Positions 6,503 to 16,836 are shown, counted from the stretch's first letter. The stretch is DNA of 64,000 bases from Pseudomonas fluorescens (GCF_003732425.1 NZ_MOBX01000016.1:186001-250000); one strand, 5' to 3'. Notes: generated from the letters alone by a model not told the origin. Translations and numbers: made by a program.

Positions 6503-8500
6503 TTAGTCTTCCAGCAGCTCTTCAGCCTGACCCAGGATGTTTTCCAGGGTGAAGCCGAACTCTTCGAACAGTGCCGAAGCCGGCGCCGATTCGCCGTAAG
6601 TGGTCATGCCGATCACGCGACCTTCCAGACCCACGTACTTGAACCAGAAGTCGGCGTGAGCCGCTTCGATCGCGATACGCGCGCCAACCTGCAACGGCAG
6701 CACGGCTTGTTTGTAGCCAGCGTCCTGAGCATCGAACACACTGGTGCAAGGCATCGAAACAACACGCACCTTGCGACCTTGCTCGGTCAGTTTGTCGAAG
6801 GCCTGAACCGCCAGACCGACTTCCGAACCGGTGGCAATCAGGATCAGCTCAGGCTCGCCTGCGCAGTCCTTCAGCACGTAACCGCCACGGCTGATGTCGG
6901 CAATCTGGCCGGCATCGCGTTCCTGGTGCTGCAGGTTCTGACGCGAGAAGATCAGCGCCGAAGGGCCGTCCTTGCGCTCCAGAGCGTTTTTCCAGGCCAC
7001 CGCCGATTCAACGGCATCGGCTGGACGCCAGGTGTCGAGGTTCGGCGTGGTACGCAGGCTGGTCAGTTGCTCGATCGGCTGGTGCGTCGGGCCGTCTTCG
7101 CCCAGACCGATAGAGTCGTGGGTGTAGACGTGGATCACGCGCTTCTTCATCAGTGCCGACATGCGCACCGCGTTGCGGGCGTACTCCATGAACATCAGGA
7201 AGGTCGCGCCGTAAGGCACCAGACCGCCGTGCAGGGTTACGCCGTTCATGATCGCGGTCATGCCGAATTCGCGCACGCCGTAGTACATGTAGTTACCGCT
7301 GGCATCTTCAGCGCTGACGCCTTTGCAACCTTTCCACAAGGTCAGGTTGGAACCAGCCAGGTCAGCGGAACCGCCGAGCAGTTCCGGCAGCAGCGGGCCG
7401 AACGCGTTCAGGGTGTTCTGGCTGGCTTTACGGCTGGCGATGGTTTCGCCTTTGGCCGCGACTTCAGCGATGTAGGCCGAGGCTTTTTCCGAGAAGTCTG
7501 CCGGCAGTTCACCGCTCAGACGACGGATCAGCTCGTTGGCTTCGGTCGGGAATGCAGCGGAGTAAGCAGCGAAACGCTGATCCCATTCGGCTTCGGCAGC
7601 ACGACCTTTTTCCTTGGCATCCCACTCGGCATAAATGTCGGCCGGGATTTCGAACGGGCCGTGGTTCCAGTTCAGCGCCTGACGGGTCAGGGCGATTTCC
7701 GCGTCACCCAGTGGGGCGCCGTGGCAGTCTTCTTTGCCCTGCTTGTTCGGCGAGCCGAAACCGATGGTGGTCTTGCAGCAGATCAGGGTCGGCAGCGGGC
7801 TCTTGCGCGCGGTTTCGATGGCGGTCTTGATCTCTTCCGGGTCGTGACCGTCAACGTTGCGGATCACTTGCCAGTTGTAGGCTTCGAAACGCTTCGGGGT
7901 GTCATCGGTGAACCAGCCTTCAACTTCGCCGTCGATGGAGATGCCGTTGTCGTCGTAGAAGGCGATCAGTTTGCCCAGACCCAAAGTACCGGCCAGGGAA
8001 GCGACTTCGTGGGAAATGCCTTCCATCATGCAGCCATCACCCAGGAACACGTAGGTGTGGTGGTCGACGATGTTGTGGTTTGGACGGTTGAACTGCGCTG
8101 CCAGAACTTTTTCTGCCAGAGCGAAACCGACGGCGTTGGCCAGGCCCTGACCCAGCGGGCCGGTGGTGGTTTCAACGCCCGGGGTGTAGCCGAATTCCGG
8201 GTGGCCCGGGGTGCGGCTGTGCAGTTGACGGAACTGCTTGAGGTCTTCGATCGACAGGTCGTAACCGGTCAGGTGCAGCAGCGAGTAGATCAACATCGAG
8301 CCGTGGCCGTTGGACAGCACGAAGCGGTCACGGTCGGCGAACGATGGATTGCTCGGGTTGTGCTTGAGGTAGTCGCGCCAAAGCACTTCGGCGATATCTG
8401 CCATACCCATAGGGGCACCGGGATGGCCGCTGTTGGCTTTTTGCACGGCATCCATGCTGAGGGCACGAATGGCGTTGGCACGCTCACGACGGCTAGGCAT
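6503..8500 (-). CDS. tktA: Transketolase
   Basis: This 665-residue thiamine-diphosphate enzyme moves two-carbon units in the pentose phosphate pathway. Signatures are SGHPGAPMG near the N-terminus, the cofactor/metal motif GDGCMMEGISHEVASLAG, FYDDNGISIDG, and the catalytic-Glu stretch GEDGPTHQPIEQL in the pyrimidine domain. AGGAGA stands 6 nt before the ATG at 8500. The gene heads the leftward tktA-epd-pgk group and is divergent from the SahR-like regulator. Length is standard for the family. Confidence 0.98.
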   Translation of the reverse strand: MPSRRERANAIRALSMDAVQKANSGHPGAPMGMADIAEVLWRDYLKHNPSNPSFADRDRFVLSNGHGSMLIYSLLHLTGYDLSIEDLKQFRQLHSRTPGHPEFGYTPGVETTTGPLGQGLANAVGFALAEKVLAAQFNRPNHNIVDHHTYVFLGDGCMMEGISHEVASLAGTLGLGKLIAFYDDNGISIDGEVEGWFTDDTPKRFEAYNWQVIRNVDGHDPEEIKTAIETARKSPLPTLICCKTTIGFGSPNKQGKEDCHGAPLGDAEIALTRQALNWNHGPFEIPADIYAEWDAKEKGRAAEAEWDQRFAAYSAAFPTEANELIRRLSGELPADFSEKASAYIAEVAAKGETIASRKASQNTLNAFGPLLPELLGGSADLAGSNLTLWKGCKGVSAEDASGNYMYYGVREFGMTAIMNGVTLHGGLVPYGATFLMFMEYARNAVRMSALMKKRVIHVYTHDSIGLGEDGPTHQPIEQLTSLRTTPNLDTWRPADAVESAVAWKNALERKDGPSALIFSRQNLQHQERDAGQIADISRGGYVLKDCAGEPELILIATGSEVGLAVQAFDKLTEQGRKVRVVSMPCTSVFDAQDAGYKQAVLPLQVGARIAIEAAHADFWFKYVGLEGRVIGMTTYGESAPASALFEEFGFTLENILGQAEELLED

Positions 8501-8693
8501 CGCTGATCTCCTGGGTTCTGGTAAGTCGAAACGGAAAAAAGGAGGGCATTTTCCCTCACCGGGGCGCCTCGGGGCAATGACAGATAGTCATCGGGGGGCG
8601 TTTTTCCAATGGATAGCGGCGCTTTCTGTTGGTGAAACCTTTCCGCTACTCGTTTGTAGAGTTAACCGCTTGGTGAGAAGTGCCATTTATCGA

Positions 8694-8719
8694 GCAATAT
8701 CAAAACTTTTTGATATTGC
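8694..8719. promoter_or_regulatory. 12-2-12 palindromic operator, probably ArsR/SahR-type
   Basis: GCAATATCAAAA, CT, TTTTGATATTGC is a perfect 12-bp inverted repeat with a 2-nt centre. Its right arm ends 2 nt before the -35 hexamer of the adjacent regulator gene. Form and place fit an ArsR-family repressor site, most likely autoregulation and control of the following metK. Confidence 0.7.
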
Positions 8720-8721
8720 CC

Positions 8722-8750
8722 TTGCGATGAATTGCCCCCCTCTCTAGACT
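8722..8750 (+). promoter_or_regulatory. Promoter of the SahR-like gene and metK, apparently leaderless
   Basis: TTGCGA (8722-8727) and TAGACT (8745-8750) are spaced by 17 nt. Start of transcription about 7 nt downstream falls at or 2-3 nt before the ATG at 8760. No Shine-Dalgarno sequence precedes that ATG. Confidence 0.55.
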
Positions 8751-8759
8751 GCCAGCCCT

Positions 8760-9755
8760 ATGAACTTACGCGTGCCTTCCATTCGCCATGACGATTGCGA
8801 CGAGCTGGCGGCCCTGTGCAAGGCCGGCGGCGATCCGTTGCGGCTGAATGTATTGCGCGCGCTGGCCAACGATTCGTTCGGCGTTCTGGAACTGGCGCAG
8901 ATTTTCGGCATTGGCCAGTCCGGCATGAGCCACCATCTCAAGGTGCTGGCCCAGGCTGATCTGGTGGCGACGCGCCGCGAAGGCAATGCGATTTTCTATC
9001 GCCGCGCCTTGCCCCACACCGAACTGCTTGGCGGCAAGTTGCACGCGGCACTGTTAGAAGAAGTCGACAATCTGGTGCTGCCTGACGATGTGCAAGCGCG
9101 TATCGAGCAGGTTCACGGCCAACGTGCCGCGGCCAGTCAGGACTTTTTCGCCCGGGTGGCGGAGAAATTCCGCGCCCAGCAAGACTTGATCGCAGGCCTG
9201 CCGCAGTACCGTGACAGCGTGCTGGCCCTGCTCGACAAACTGAACTTCAATGGTGCTGCCACGGCCATTGAAGTCGGCCCCGGCGATGGTGCTTTTCTGC
9301 CGGAACTGGCCCGTCGCTTCGACACCGTAACCGCGCTGGACAACAGCCCGGCGATGCTCGAACTGGCGCGTCAGCTATGTGAACGTGAACAGCTGGCTAA
9401 CGTCAGCCTGCAATTGGCCGATGCATTGAATGGCACAAGCCTTCAGGCCGATTGCGTGGTGTTGAACATGGTATTGCACCATTTCGCCGCGCCGGCCGAT
9501 GCGCTCAAGCACATGGCCGACCTGCTGCAACCGGGCGGTAGTCTGCTCGTGACAGAGTTATGTAGCCACAACCAGAGTTGGGCCAAGGAGGCCTGCGGTG
9601 ATCTGTGGTTGGGGTTTGAACAGGACGATTTGGCCCGTTGGGCCACCGCTGCGGGACTCGTTCCCGGGGAAAGCCTCTATGTAGGCTTACGTAATGGTTT
9701 CCAGATCCAGGTTCGCCACTTTCAGCGACCGGCTGGCGACACTCACCATCGGTAA
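8760..9755 (+). CDS. ArsR-family regulator fused to SAM-dependent methyltransferase (SahR-like)
   Basis: This 331-residue two-domain protein has an N-terminal winged helix (about residues 12-90, with LELAQIFGIGQSGMSHHLKV as recognition region). A class I methyltransferase domain has motif I EVGPGDGAF at 171-179 and NMVLHHF further on. ArsR-methyltransferase fusions next to metK fit the SahR group, which senses S-adenosylhomocysteine or related metabolites and controls the methionine cycle. The gene is 18 nt upstream of metK, with a 12-2-12 palindrome before its promoter. No ribosome-binding site is seen. The exact ligand is inferred from the family, not from the sequence. Confidence 0.85.
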   Translation: MNLRVPSIRHDDCDELAALCKAGGDPLRLNVLRALANDSFGVLELAQIFGIGQSGMSHHLKVLAQADLVATRREGNAIFYRRALPHTELLGGKLHAALLEEVDNLVLPDDVQARIEQVHGQRAAASQDFFARVAEKFRAQQDLIAGLPQYRDSVLALLDKLNFNGAATAIEVGPGDGAFLPELARRFDTVTALDNSPAMLELARQLCEREQLANVSLQLADALNGTSLQADCVVLNMVLHHFAAPADALKHMADLLQPGGSLLVTELCSHNQSWAKEACGDLWLGFEQDDLARWATAAGLVPGESLYVGLRNGFQIQVRHFQRPAGDTHHR

Positions 9756-9773
9756 ATTCAGGAAAACATCGAG

Positions 9774-10964
<1,191 letters not shown>

Positions 10965-10981
10965 GACTTTCCCCGCGGTAC

Positions 10982-11020
10982 AAAAAAGCCCCGCACGGTT
11001 TGCGCCGTGCGGGGCTTTTT
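10982..11020. terminator. Intrinsic terminator after metK
   Basis: GCCCCGCACGG (10988-10998), loop TTTGCG, and CCGTGCGGGGC are followed by TTTTT. The stem is preceded by an A-run, so it could act in both directions. Confidence 0.93.
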
Positions 11021-11038
11021 CATGCGTGTTCAATACCC

Positions 11039-11066
11039 TGTGGGAGCGAGCCTGCTCGCGAAGAGG
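11039..11066. repeat. Single REP-like unit, class 3
   Basis: TGTGGGAGCGAGCCTGCTCG plus CGAAGAGGC is one arm only, without an inverted partner. It lies between the metK terminator and ligB. Confidence 0.75.
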
Positions 11067-11179
11067 CCCGAACAGACCACATTACTTTGCAACCGAAACA
11101 CCCGGCAAAACACCCCGCCAACCCACTTCAAAATCCTCGCCTAGCCTTCAAGCATTCCCCCTGAGCAAGGACGCTCAAC

Positions 11180-12862
11180 ATGCTTGCCACGCTGCGCCTG
11201 TTTTCAATTCTCCTGCTGAGTTTCATCCACCCGATCGCCTACGCCGTTTGCCCTGACTGGTCTGCCGCAACCGCACAAACCCGGATCAGCGCCCTGCAAA
11301 AACAGATCGACCAATGGGACGACGCCTACCACCGTGAAGGCCGCTCGCTGATTGCCGATGAACTCTACGATCAGTCGCGCCTGCGCCTAAGTGAGTGGCA
11401 GCACTGCTTCGATTTGCCATCCACGCCTGCGCCACTGCGCACGGCCTCAGGCTCAGGCTCAATCGCACACCCCATCGCTCATACCGGTCTGGATAAGTTG
11501 CACGAGGCGGCTGCCGTGGAAACGTGGCTGCGCGACCGCCGGGATGTCTGGGTACAACCCAAGATCGATGGCGTCGCGGTGACGCTGATTTATCGCGCAG
11601 GCGTTCTGCATCAGGCCATCAGTCGTGGTGACGGGATTCGGGGCCAGGACTGGACGCCATCCGCGCAGAGGATCGGCGCCATTCCTCAACGCCTGACGCA
11701 ACCGCTGGACCTGCTGGTGCAAGGCGAACTTTATTGGCGCTTGAACGAACATGTGCAAGCCAAAACCGGCAGCGTCAACGCTCGCGCCACCGTCGCCGGA
11801 CTGATGGGACGCAAATGCCTGAATACAGAACAAGCCGCCGGAATCGGGTTCTTCGCCTGGGACTGGCCGCAAAGTCCCTTGGACTTGCCCAAGCGAATAT
11901 CCGGATTGGCGGCGCTGGGTTTCGCCACGACGGCACCCTACAGTCAACCGGTGAGCGAACTCGCCGAGGCACAGAAATGGCGCGATCACTGGTATCGCTC
12001 ACCTCTGCCCTTCGCAACCGACGGCGTGGTTCTGCGTCAGAGTCAGCGCCCACCCGCCGAACGCTGGCAGGCACGTGCACCCTACTGGGCCATCGCGTGG
12101 AAATACCCGTTCGCGCAGGTACTGGCCGAAGTCCGCAAGGTCAACTTCAAGATCGGGCGCACCGGGCGCATCACCCCGGTGATCGAGCTGAACCCGGTCA
12201 TGCTCGATTACCGAGAGATCAAACGCGTCAGCGCCAGTTCGTTGAAACGCTGGCAAACCCTGGATATTCGTCCCGGTGATCAGGTGGCTATCAGCCTCGC
12301 TGGCCTGACCATTCCCCGGCTCGACGGCGTTGTGCTGCGGACCACCAAGCGGGCAGACATCGACATCCCCAACGCCGACGACTTCCATGCGTTGAGTTGC
12401 TGGCACCCTACCCCCGGTTGTGAAAGCCAATTTCTCGCCCGCTTGACCTGGCTCAGTGGCAAACAAGGGCTGGCGATGCAGCATGTCGGTCGCGGCACCT
12501 GGGAGAAACTTTTCGAAACAGGCCGCCTGAATAACCTGCTGGATTGGTTGACCCTCGATGGGCCGGAGCTTGCTAACATTGCCGGCTTCGGCGAGCGCAG
12601 CAGCGCCCGCCTGATGCACAGTTTTCACAGCGCCCGCCAACGCCCCTTCGCGCAGTGGCTCAAGGCCTTGGGCTTGCCGCCAACCGGTCAGGCACACCTG
12701 CCCGATTCATGGCAGGCGCTGGCACAACGAGACACCGAACAATGGCAGGCAGAACCCGGTATCGGCCCCGGTCGCGCAGCGCAATTGAGCGCCTTCTTCC
12801 GCGACCCGCAGGTGTTAGCCTTGAGCGATACCTTGCGCACCGCCGGCATCGACGGTTTCTGA
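11180..12862 (+). CDS. ligB: NAD-dependent DNA ligase LigB
   Basis: This 560-residue protein seals nicks via enzyme-AMP. Adenylation motif VQPKIDGVAV places the active Lys at residue 128, and the OB region has KVNFKIGRTGRITPV. A reduced zinc region CWHPTPGC shows two cysteines where LigA has four. The C-terminus is HhH-like (NIAGFGERSSARLM; PGIGPGRAAQL) and there is no BRCT domain, as is typical of LigB. The first 22 residues (LFSILLLSFIHPIAYA) look like a cleavable signal peptide, and the CPxWS start of the mature part is shared with E. coli LigB. Whether it is exported is unresolved. Confidence 0.93.
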   Translation: MLATLRLFSILLLSFIHPIAYAVCPDWSAATAQTRISALQKQIDQWDDAYHREGRSLIADELYDQSRLRLSEWQHCFDLPSTPAPLRTASGSGSIAHPIAHTGLDKLHEAAAVETWLRDRRDVWVQPKIDGVAVTLIYRAGVLHQAISRGDGIRGQDWTPSAQRIGAIPQRLTQPLDLLVQGELYWRLNEHVQAKTGSVNARATVAGLMGRKCLNTEQAAGIGFFAWDWPQSPLDLPKRISGLAALGFATTAPYSQPVSELAEAQKWRDHWYRSPLPFATDGVVLRQSQRPPAERWQARAPYWAIAWKYPFAQVLAEVRKVNFKIGRTGRITPVIELNPVMLDYREIKRVSASSLKRWQTLDIRPGDQVAISLAGLTIPRLDGVVLRTTKRADIDIPNADDFHALSCWHPTPGCESQFLARLTWLSGKQGLAMQHVGRGTWEKLFETGRLNNLLDWLTLDGPELANIAGFGERSSARLMHSFHSARQRPFAQWLKALGLPPTGQAHLPDSWQALAQRDTEQWQAEPGIGPGRAAQLSAFFRDPQVLALSDTLRTAGIDGF

Positions 12863-12959
12863 GCACGCAATCCCGGTACCCCGGGAACCCAACCACCACC
12901 GAGGCGCTCCAACAGCGCAGTGCCGCCCCGACCCGATTGCCTTTGCACATGGAGCTTTT

Positions 12960-13355
12960 ATGAAATTTCTCGCACCGCTCGCCATGCTGACCCTTTGCGG
13001 CGTGATGGCCGCCCCTGTCATGGCCGACGAAGACGCCCCGGGCCTGACCGGTTGTGCCGCCAAGAAGCAGGGCATCATGAACCAGATCGAACAGGCCAAA
13101 TCCCGCGGCAATGCCGATCAACAGGCGGGTCTGGAAACTGCCCTGCGTGAAGTGACCGAACACTGCACCGACGCGGGCCTGAAGAAAGAACGCGAAAACA
13201 AGGTGCTCGAAGCCAAGCACGAAGTGAGCAAGCGTCAGGCCGATCTCGACAAGGCGATGAAAAAAGGCGACCCGGACAAGATCAACAAGCGCAAAGACAA
13301 ACTGGCCGAATCGCGCAAAGAACTGCAGGACGCGCTGGACGAAATCGATAAGTAA
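12960..13355 (+). CDS. DUF1090 family periplasmic protein
   Basis: This 131-residue protein has signal MKFLAPLAMLTLCGVMAAPVMA and one GLTGCAAKK / EHCTDAGLKK cysteine pair. A long charged helical C-terminus (KERENKVLEAKHEVSKRQ onward, Lys/Asp/Glu-rich) probably forms a coiled coil. This matches the DUF1090 (YqjC) family, periplasmic proteins of unknown function. ATG at 12960 follows GGAGC about 5 nt upstream. A REP doublet follows 10 nt after the stop. Confidence 0.82.
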   Translation: MKFLAPLAMLTLCGVMAAPVMADEDAPGLTGCAAKKQGIMNQIEQAKSRGNADQQAGLETALREVTEHCTDAGLKKERENKVLEAKHEVSKRQADLDKAMKKGDPDKINKRKDKLAESRKELQDALDEIDK

Positions 13356-13365
13356 TTGATGACCC

Positions 13366-13499
13366 TGTGGCGAGGGAGCTTGCTCCTGCTGGGCTGCGAA
13401 GCGGCCCTAAAACCATTCAACCGCGCGGCCACAGGCAGACCGGTTAAATTGATTTACTACGGTTTCGCCGCCGAGCGGGAGCAAGCTCCCTCACCACAA
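13366..13499. repeat. REP-like doublet, class 1
   Basis: Core GTGGCGAGGGAGCTTGCTCC at the left and GAGCGGGAGCAAGCTCCCTC at the right. It separates the convergent DUF1090 and cytochrome c' genes. Confidence 0.85.
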
Positions 13500-13521
13500 G
13501 GCTACTCAGCAGCCTCAACAA

Positions 13522-13971
13522 TCAATGATCGCGAAACTGTTTATGGCAAGCGCTGCAGGCATCTTCAACTTTCTGCACCGCCGGCCCGAGGTTGCTGGCC
13601 TTGTACGGCTGAACCTGGCTGGCAATCACCAATTCACCGGTGGCGGCTTCAAGGTTGCGGGCCATTTCCTGAAAGCGCGCCTGTTGTTTCCAGACATCGT
13701 CCTTGGCGCTGGTGTGATCTTCTTCGCGCACCTGCGGGAAATGCTTCCATGGCTCATGGGACAACGCATCGAGCTTGACCGCGCCTTCGGCGAACTTCGG
13801 CCCGTCGAACGGAATGCGCCCACGCAACATGCCACCCAGGTCTTCGCCGGTCTTGAGCATTTGCTTGAAGATCGCCTTGCGCTGGCCCAGTGGAGAATTC
13901 GGGTCGACACCGCCACAGGCGGACAAGGTCAGACAGGCCAGCAATACAACAGAAATGCTTTTAAGAGTCAT
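13522..13971 (-). CDS. Cytochrome c' family lipoprotein
   Basis: This 149-residue protein has a lipoprotein signal ending in lipobox LSAC and a single C-terminal heme motif CSACH followed by KQFRDH. In the cytochrome c'/c556 fold the heme-binding CxxCH sits on the last helix, as here. Internal helices such as RKAIFKQMLKTGEDLGGML and QARFQEMARNLEAATGEL fit the four-helix bundle. Likely a membrane-anchored periplasmic mono-heme protein for electron transfer or gas binding; which one cannot be told. It is convergent with the DUF1090 gene. Confidence 0.85.
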   Translation of the reverse strand: MTLKSISVVLLACLTLSACGGVDPNSPLGQRKAIFKQMLKTGEDLGGMLRGRIPFDGPKFAEGAVKLDALSHEPWKHFPQVREEDHTSAKDDVWKQQARFQEMARNLEAATGELVIASQVQPYKASNLGPAVQKVEDACSACHKQFRDH

Positions 13972-14099
13972 GGTGGCTTCAGGTCACAGAATTCGGCGGC
14001 CAGTATCCTCGCGTCACCGTCAAACACCAATAGCCCTATTAAAAATACGGGTTGTTCGAGCGCATGGAGCACTTGGGCAACCAGCACAGGAATTACTCC

Positions 14100-15272
14100 A
14101 TGAACAGCCCTTTCAAGGCCTGGCGTCACCCGCTGATCGCAACCCTGCCACTGCTGGCAATCCTTGCTGGCTGCAACGGTGGTGACAACGCCAAGCCGAA
14201 AACCCATGCACTGGCCACTTATTCCAGCGCCACCTGGGAAGCACTGCCAGCAGTGTCCGACAGCGATCTGGTCGCCGGTTTCGGCTCATGGCGCAGCGCC
14301 TGCACCCGCCTGAAGGCTGATCCGGTCTGGGGCACGACCTGCGCAGCAGCGGCCAATGTGCCGCAGAGTGCCAGCGAAATTCGCGCCTTCCTCAAGCAGA
14401 ACCTCGACGTGTTTGGCCTGCGCGCTGAAAACGACAACCCCAACGGCTTGATCACCGGCTACTACGAACCCGTCTACCCTGGCAGCCTGAAGCCCACTGA
14501 AGTGGCCAACGTGCCGGTGTATGGCGTGCCGGAAGACATGATCATCGTCTCGCTGGACAGTATTTACCCAGAGCTGAAGGGGAAACGCCTGCGCGGTCGC
14601 CTTGAGGGTCGAGTACTCAAACCTTACGACGATGCCGCCACCATTGAAGCCAAAGGTGTGAAAGCCCCCGTGGTTGCCTACCTGACCGACCCGATGAACC
14701 TGCAATTTCTGCAGATCCAGGGTTCCGGGCGAATTCAGACCGAGGACGGCAAACAGCTGCGCATCGCCTACGCCGACCAGAACGGCCATCCGTATCGTCC
14801 CATCGGCCGCTGGCTGGTCGAGCAAGGCGAGTTGAAGAAAGAAGACGTGACCATGAGCGCGATCAGCAACTGGGCCAAGGCCAATCCGTCGCGCATCCCG
14901 GAACTGCTGGGCAGCAACCCGAGCTATGTGTTCTTCACTCGCAACCCGGACAGCAACGAAGGCCCCCGTGGTTCGCTGAACGTGCCGTTGACTGCCGGTT
15001 ATAGCGCGGCGGTGGATCGCAAGGTGATTCCGTTGGGCAGTCTGCTGTGGCTGTCGACGACAAAACCGGATGGCACGGCGCTGGTGCGCCCGGTGGCGGC
15101 GCAAGATACCGGCGGCGCTATTGCCGGCGAGGTGCGCGCGGATCTGTTCTGGGGTACGGGTGATGCGGCCGGACAACTGGCCGGGGACATGAAACAGCAG
15201 GGGCAGATCTGGATGCTCTGGCCGAAAGGCGCGGCGCTGCCGCAAGTGCCGCAGGTGGCCGACAAACCTTAA
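14100..15272 (+). CDS. mltA: Membrane-bound lytic murein transglycosylase A
   Basis: This 390-residue outer-membrane lipoprotein cuts peptidoglycan glycan strands to 1,6-anhydromuropeptides. The signal ends in lipobox LAGC. MltA-family marks are ITGYYEPVYPGS, FLQIQGSGRIQTEDG, YADQNGHPYRPIGRWL, and the 3D-domain end VAAQDTGGAIAGEVRADLFWG with the catalytic Asp. The ATG at 14100 has AGGAATT 5-8 nt upstream and gives a proper signal; an in-frame ATG at 14052 adds an unlikely 16-residue lead. Confidence 0.95.
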   Translation: MNSPFKAWRHPLIATLPLLAILAGCNGGDNAKPKTHALATYSSATWEALPAVSDSDLVAGFGSWRSACTRLKADPVWGTTCAAAANVPQSASEIRAFLKQNLDVFGLRAENDNPNGLITGYYEPVYPGSLKPTEVANVPVYGVPEDMIIVSLDSIYPELKGKRLRGRLEGRVLKPYDDAATIEAKGVKAPVVAYLTDPMNLQFLQIQGSGRIQTEDGKQLRIAYADQNGHPYRPIGRWLVEQGELKKEDVTMSAISNWAKANPSRIPELLGSNPSYVFFTRNPDSNEGPRGSLNVPLTAGYSAAVDRKVIPLGSLLWLSTTKPDGTALVRPVAAQDTGGAIAGEVRADLFWGTGDAAGQLAGDMKQQGQIWMLWPKGAALPQVPQVADKP

Positions 15273-15276
15273 AAGC

Positions 15277-15356
15277 AAAAGATCGCAGCCTGCGGCAGCT
15301 CCTACAGGGTTGAACACATATCCCGTGTAGGCGCTGCCGCAGGCTGCGATCTTTTA
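15277..15356. repeat. REP-like doublet, class 4
   Basis: AAAAGATCGCAGCC / TGCGGCAGCTCCTACA is mirrored by TGTAGGCGCTGCCGCAGGCT with GCGATCTTTT. It sits directly after the mltA stop, between convergent genes. Confidence 0.85.
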
Positions 15357-15368
15357 ATCTTGCTTTAT

Positions 15369-15752
15369 CTACACCGACACGAAGAAGAACGAAGCAATCA
15401 ATCCCATCCCCACAAACCACACCAGTGACCGCAGGATTGCCCAGTCCGCCAGGTAGCAAATGATGTACAGCAGGCGACTGGTGATAAACAGTACGGCCAA
15501 AACATTCACCGTCACCAACTCCGCGGTTCCCACCAGGTGCGCAACGATCACCGCCGCCGCAAACGCCGGCATCACCTCAAAACTGTTCAGTTGCGCCGCG
15601 TGCGCCCGCCGGGCCACACCCCCCACACTGTCGAGAAAATCCCGGGGATCATGATTATCCCGCAGCCTGAAACCGCCCGAGGCCTTGGCCACAATCGTGC
15701 ACACATACGGCAGAAAAATCGCGATCAACACACACCACAGAGCCACCGTCAT
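15369..15752 (-). CDS. MAPEG family membrane protein
   Basis: This 127-residue protein has four predicted membrane helices (ALWCVLIAIFLPYVCTIV; VMPAFAAAVIVAHLVGT; VNVLAVLFITSRLLYIICYL; LRSLVWFVGMGLIASFFF). The family stretch is RRAHAAQLNSFEVMPAFA, with the R-A-xx-N-xxE pattern used for glutathione or lipid binding in MAPEG proteins. The start at 15752 gives the usual family length; longer in-frame versions run into the EamA gene. It lies 38 nt after that gene, likely in one operon. Substrate unknown. Confidence 0.85.
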   Translation of the reverse strand: MTVALWCVLIAIFLPYVCTIVAKASGGFRLRDNHDPRDFLDSVGGVARRAHAAQLNSFEVMPAFAAAVIVAHLVGTAELVTVNVLAVLFITSRLLYIICYLADWAILRSLVWFVGMGLIASFFFVSV

Positions 15753-15790
15753 AACGCCGTCCTTTTTCGAGTCATAGAATTCGCGAGCGG

Positions 15791-16624
15791 TCAGAGCTTC
15801 ATTACCAGCATGCCGATCAGCACCAGCCCACAGGCTAAGAGCCGCGGGCGGCCGAAAGGTTCTTTCAAGTAGCGCATGCCGAACAGCACCACCAGAATCA
15901 CGCTGATCTCGCGCAATGCCGCCGCTTCCGCAATCGAGCCCAACTGCATCGCCCATAGCACCAGAGCGTAGCTGAACAACACGCAGAACCCGACGGCCAG
16001 CCCCAGCTTCCATTGCTCACGCCAGAACTGCATGAACGCCGGGCGCTTGGCGACCCACGCCAGCAGTGGAAATGGCCAGGCGCTGAGCAACGTGACCCAC
16101 ACGAGGTAATCGAGCGGATGCGACCAGCGCCGCAACGCCTGGCCATCGATGTAGGTGTAGCAACCGATGCACAAACCGATCAGCGCCACCACCGGCAGCA
16201 TCGACCACGGCAAATGCTTCCCGCCACCGCCTTGCCACAGCAGACAAACCATGCCGAACGGGATCAGCATGATCCCGAAAATCTGCTGCGTGGTAAGCAC
16301 TTCTCCGGCGAAGATCAAGGTCAGCGCCAGCACCACCAACGGCGATAATCCGCGCATGAGCGGATAGACCAAGCCGAGATCGCCCACCCGGTAGGCCTGA
16401 ATCAGCAGATAACGATAGAGCAGTTCGAAAGCCGCCGACGCGAGGATCCACGGCCAGATTTCCATGGGAGGCAAGCTCACGAATGGCAGCGCGATGGCGA
16501 CTACCAACAGCGCCACGGTGTCCATGCACGCCACCACCAGCAGCCGCTCAGCGCTGAATTTGATCAGGGTATTCCACGCCGCATGCAACAGCGCCGCCAC
16601 CAACACCAGAACTGTCGCAAGCAC
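15791..16624 (-). CDS. EamA (DMT) family transporter
   Basis: This 277-residue protein has about ten hydrophobic segments and a two-fold EamA repeat. The first half has LLHAAWNTLIKFSAE and YPLMRGLSPLVVLAL; the second ends in a Lys-Glu-Pro stretch (RYLKEPFGRPRLLACGLVLIG). The proline and glycine placement is typical of drug/metabolite exporters in the inner membrane. The substrate cannot be inferred. The MAPEG gene follows 38 nt downstream. A divergent MFS gene starts about 210 nt away. Confidence 0.85.
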   Translation of the reverse strand: MLATVLVLVAALLHAAWNTLIKFSAERLLVVACMDTVALLVVAIALPFVSLPPMEIWPWILASAAFELLYRYLLIQAYRVGDLGLVYPLMRGLSPLVVLALTLIFAGEVLTTQQIFGIMLIPFGMVCLLWQGGGGKHLPWSMLPVVALIGLCIGCYTYIDGQALRRWSHPLDYLVWVTLLSAWPFPLLAWVAKRPAFMQFWREQWKLGLAVGFCVLFSYALVLWAMQLGSIAEAAALREISVILVVLFGMRYLKEPFGRPRLLACGLVLIGMLVMKL

Positions 16625-16836
16625 GTTTCACTCCTTGTTCTTATTGTTGAGCCAATTAGTCAGATTATTGATTCGCGATGTGTCAGCAGCTGTTTATACT
16701 GCAAGCGACCACGCCGCACTCAGTTGCGCACAGAAAAATACCAATAATTCCCGCCTGCACCGCCCTCCTTCGAGCTCGGTCATTGGCCTGCGTATGCCTG
16801 ATCAAAGCGTCAAGACTACCGACAGAGACCTTGCGC

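Noticed and set aside
6656..8506. A 616-codon open frame on the plus strand
   Set aside because: It lies antisense to tktA. Its translation shows no domain, and the tktA motifs on the other strand are unambiguous; long antisense frames are common at this GC content.
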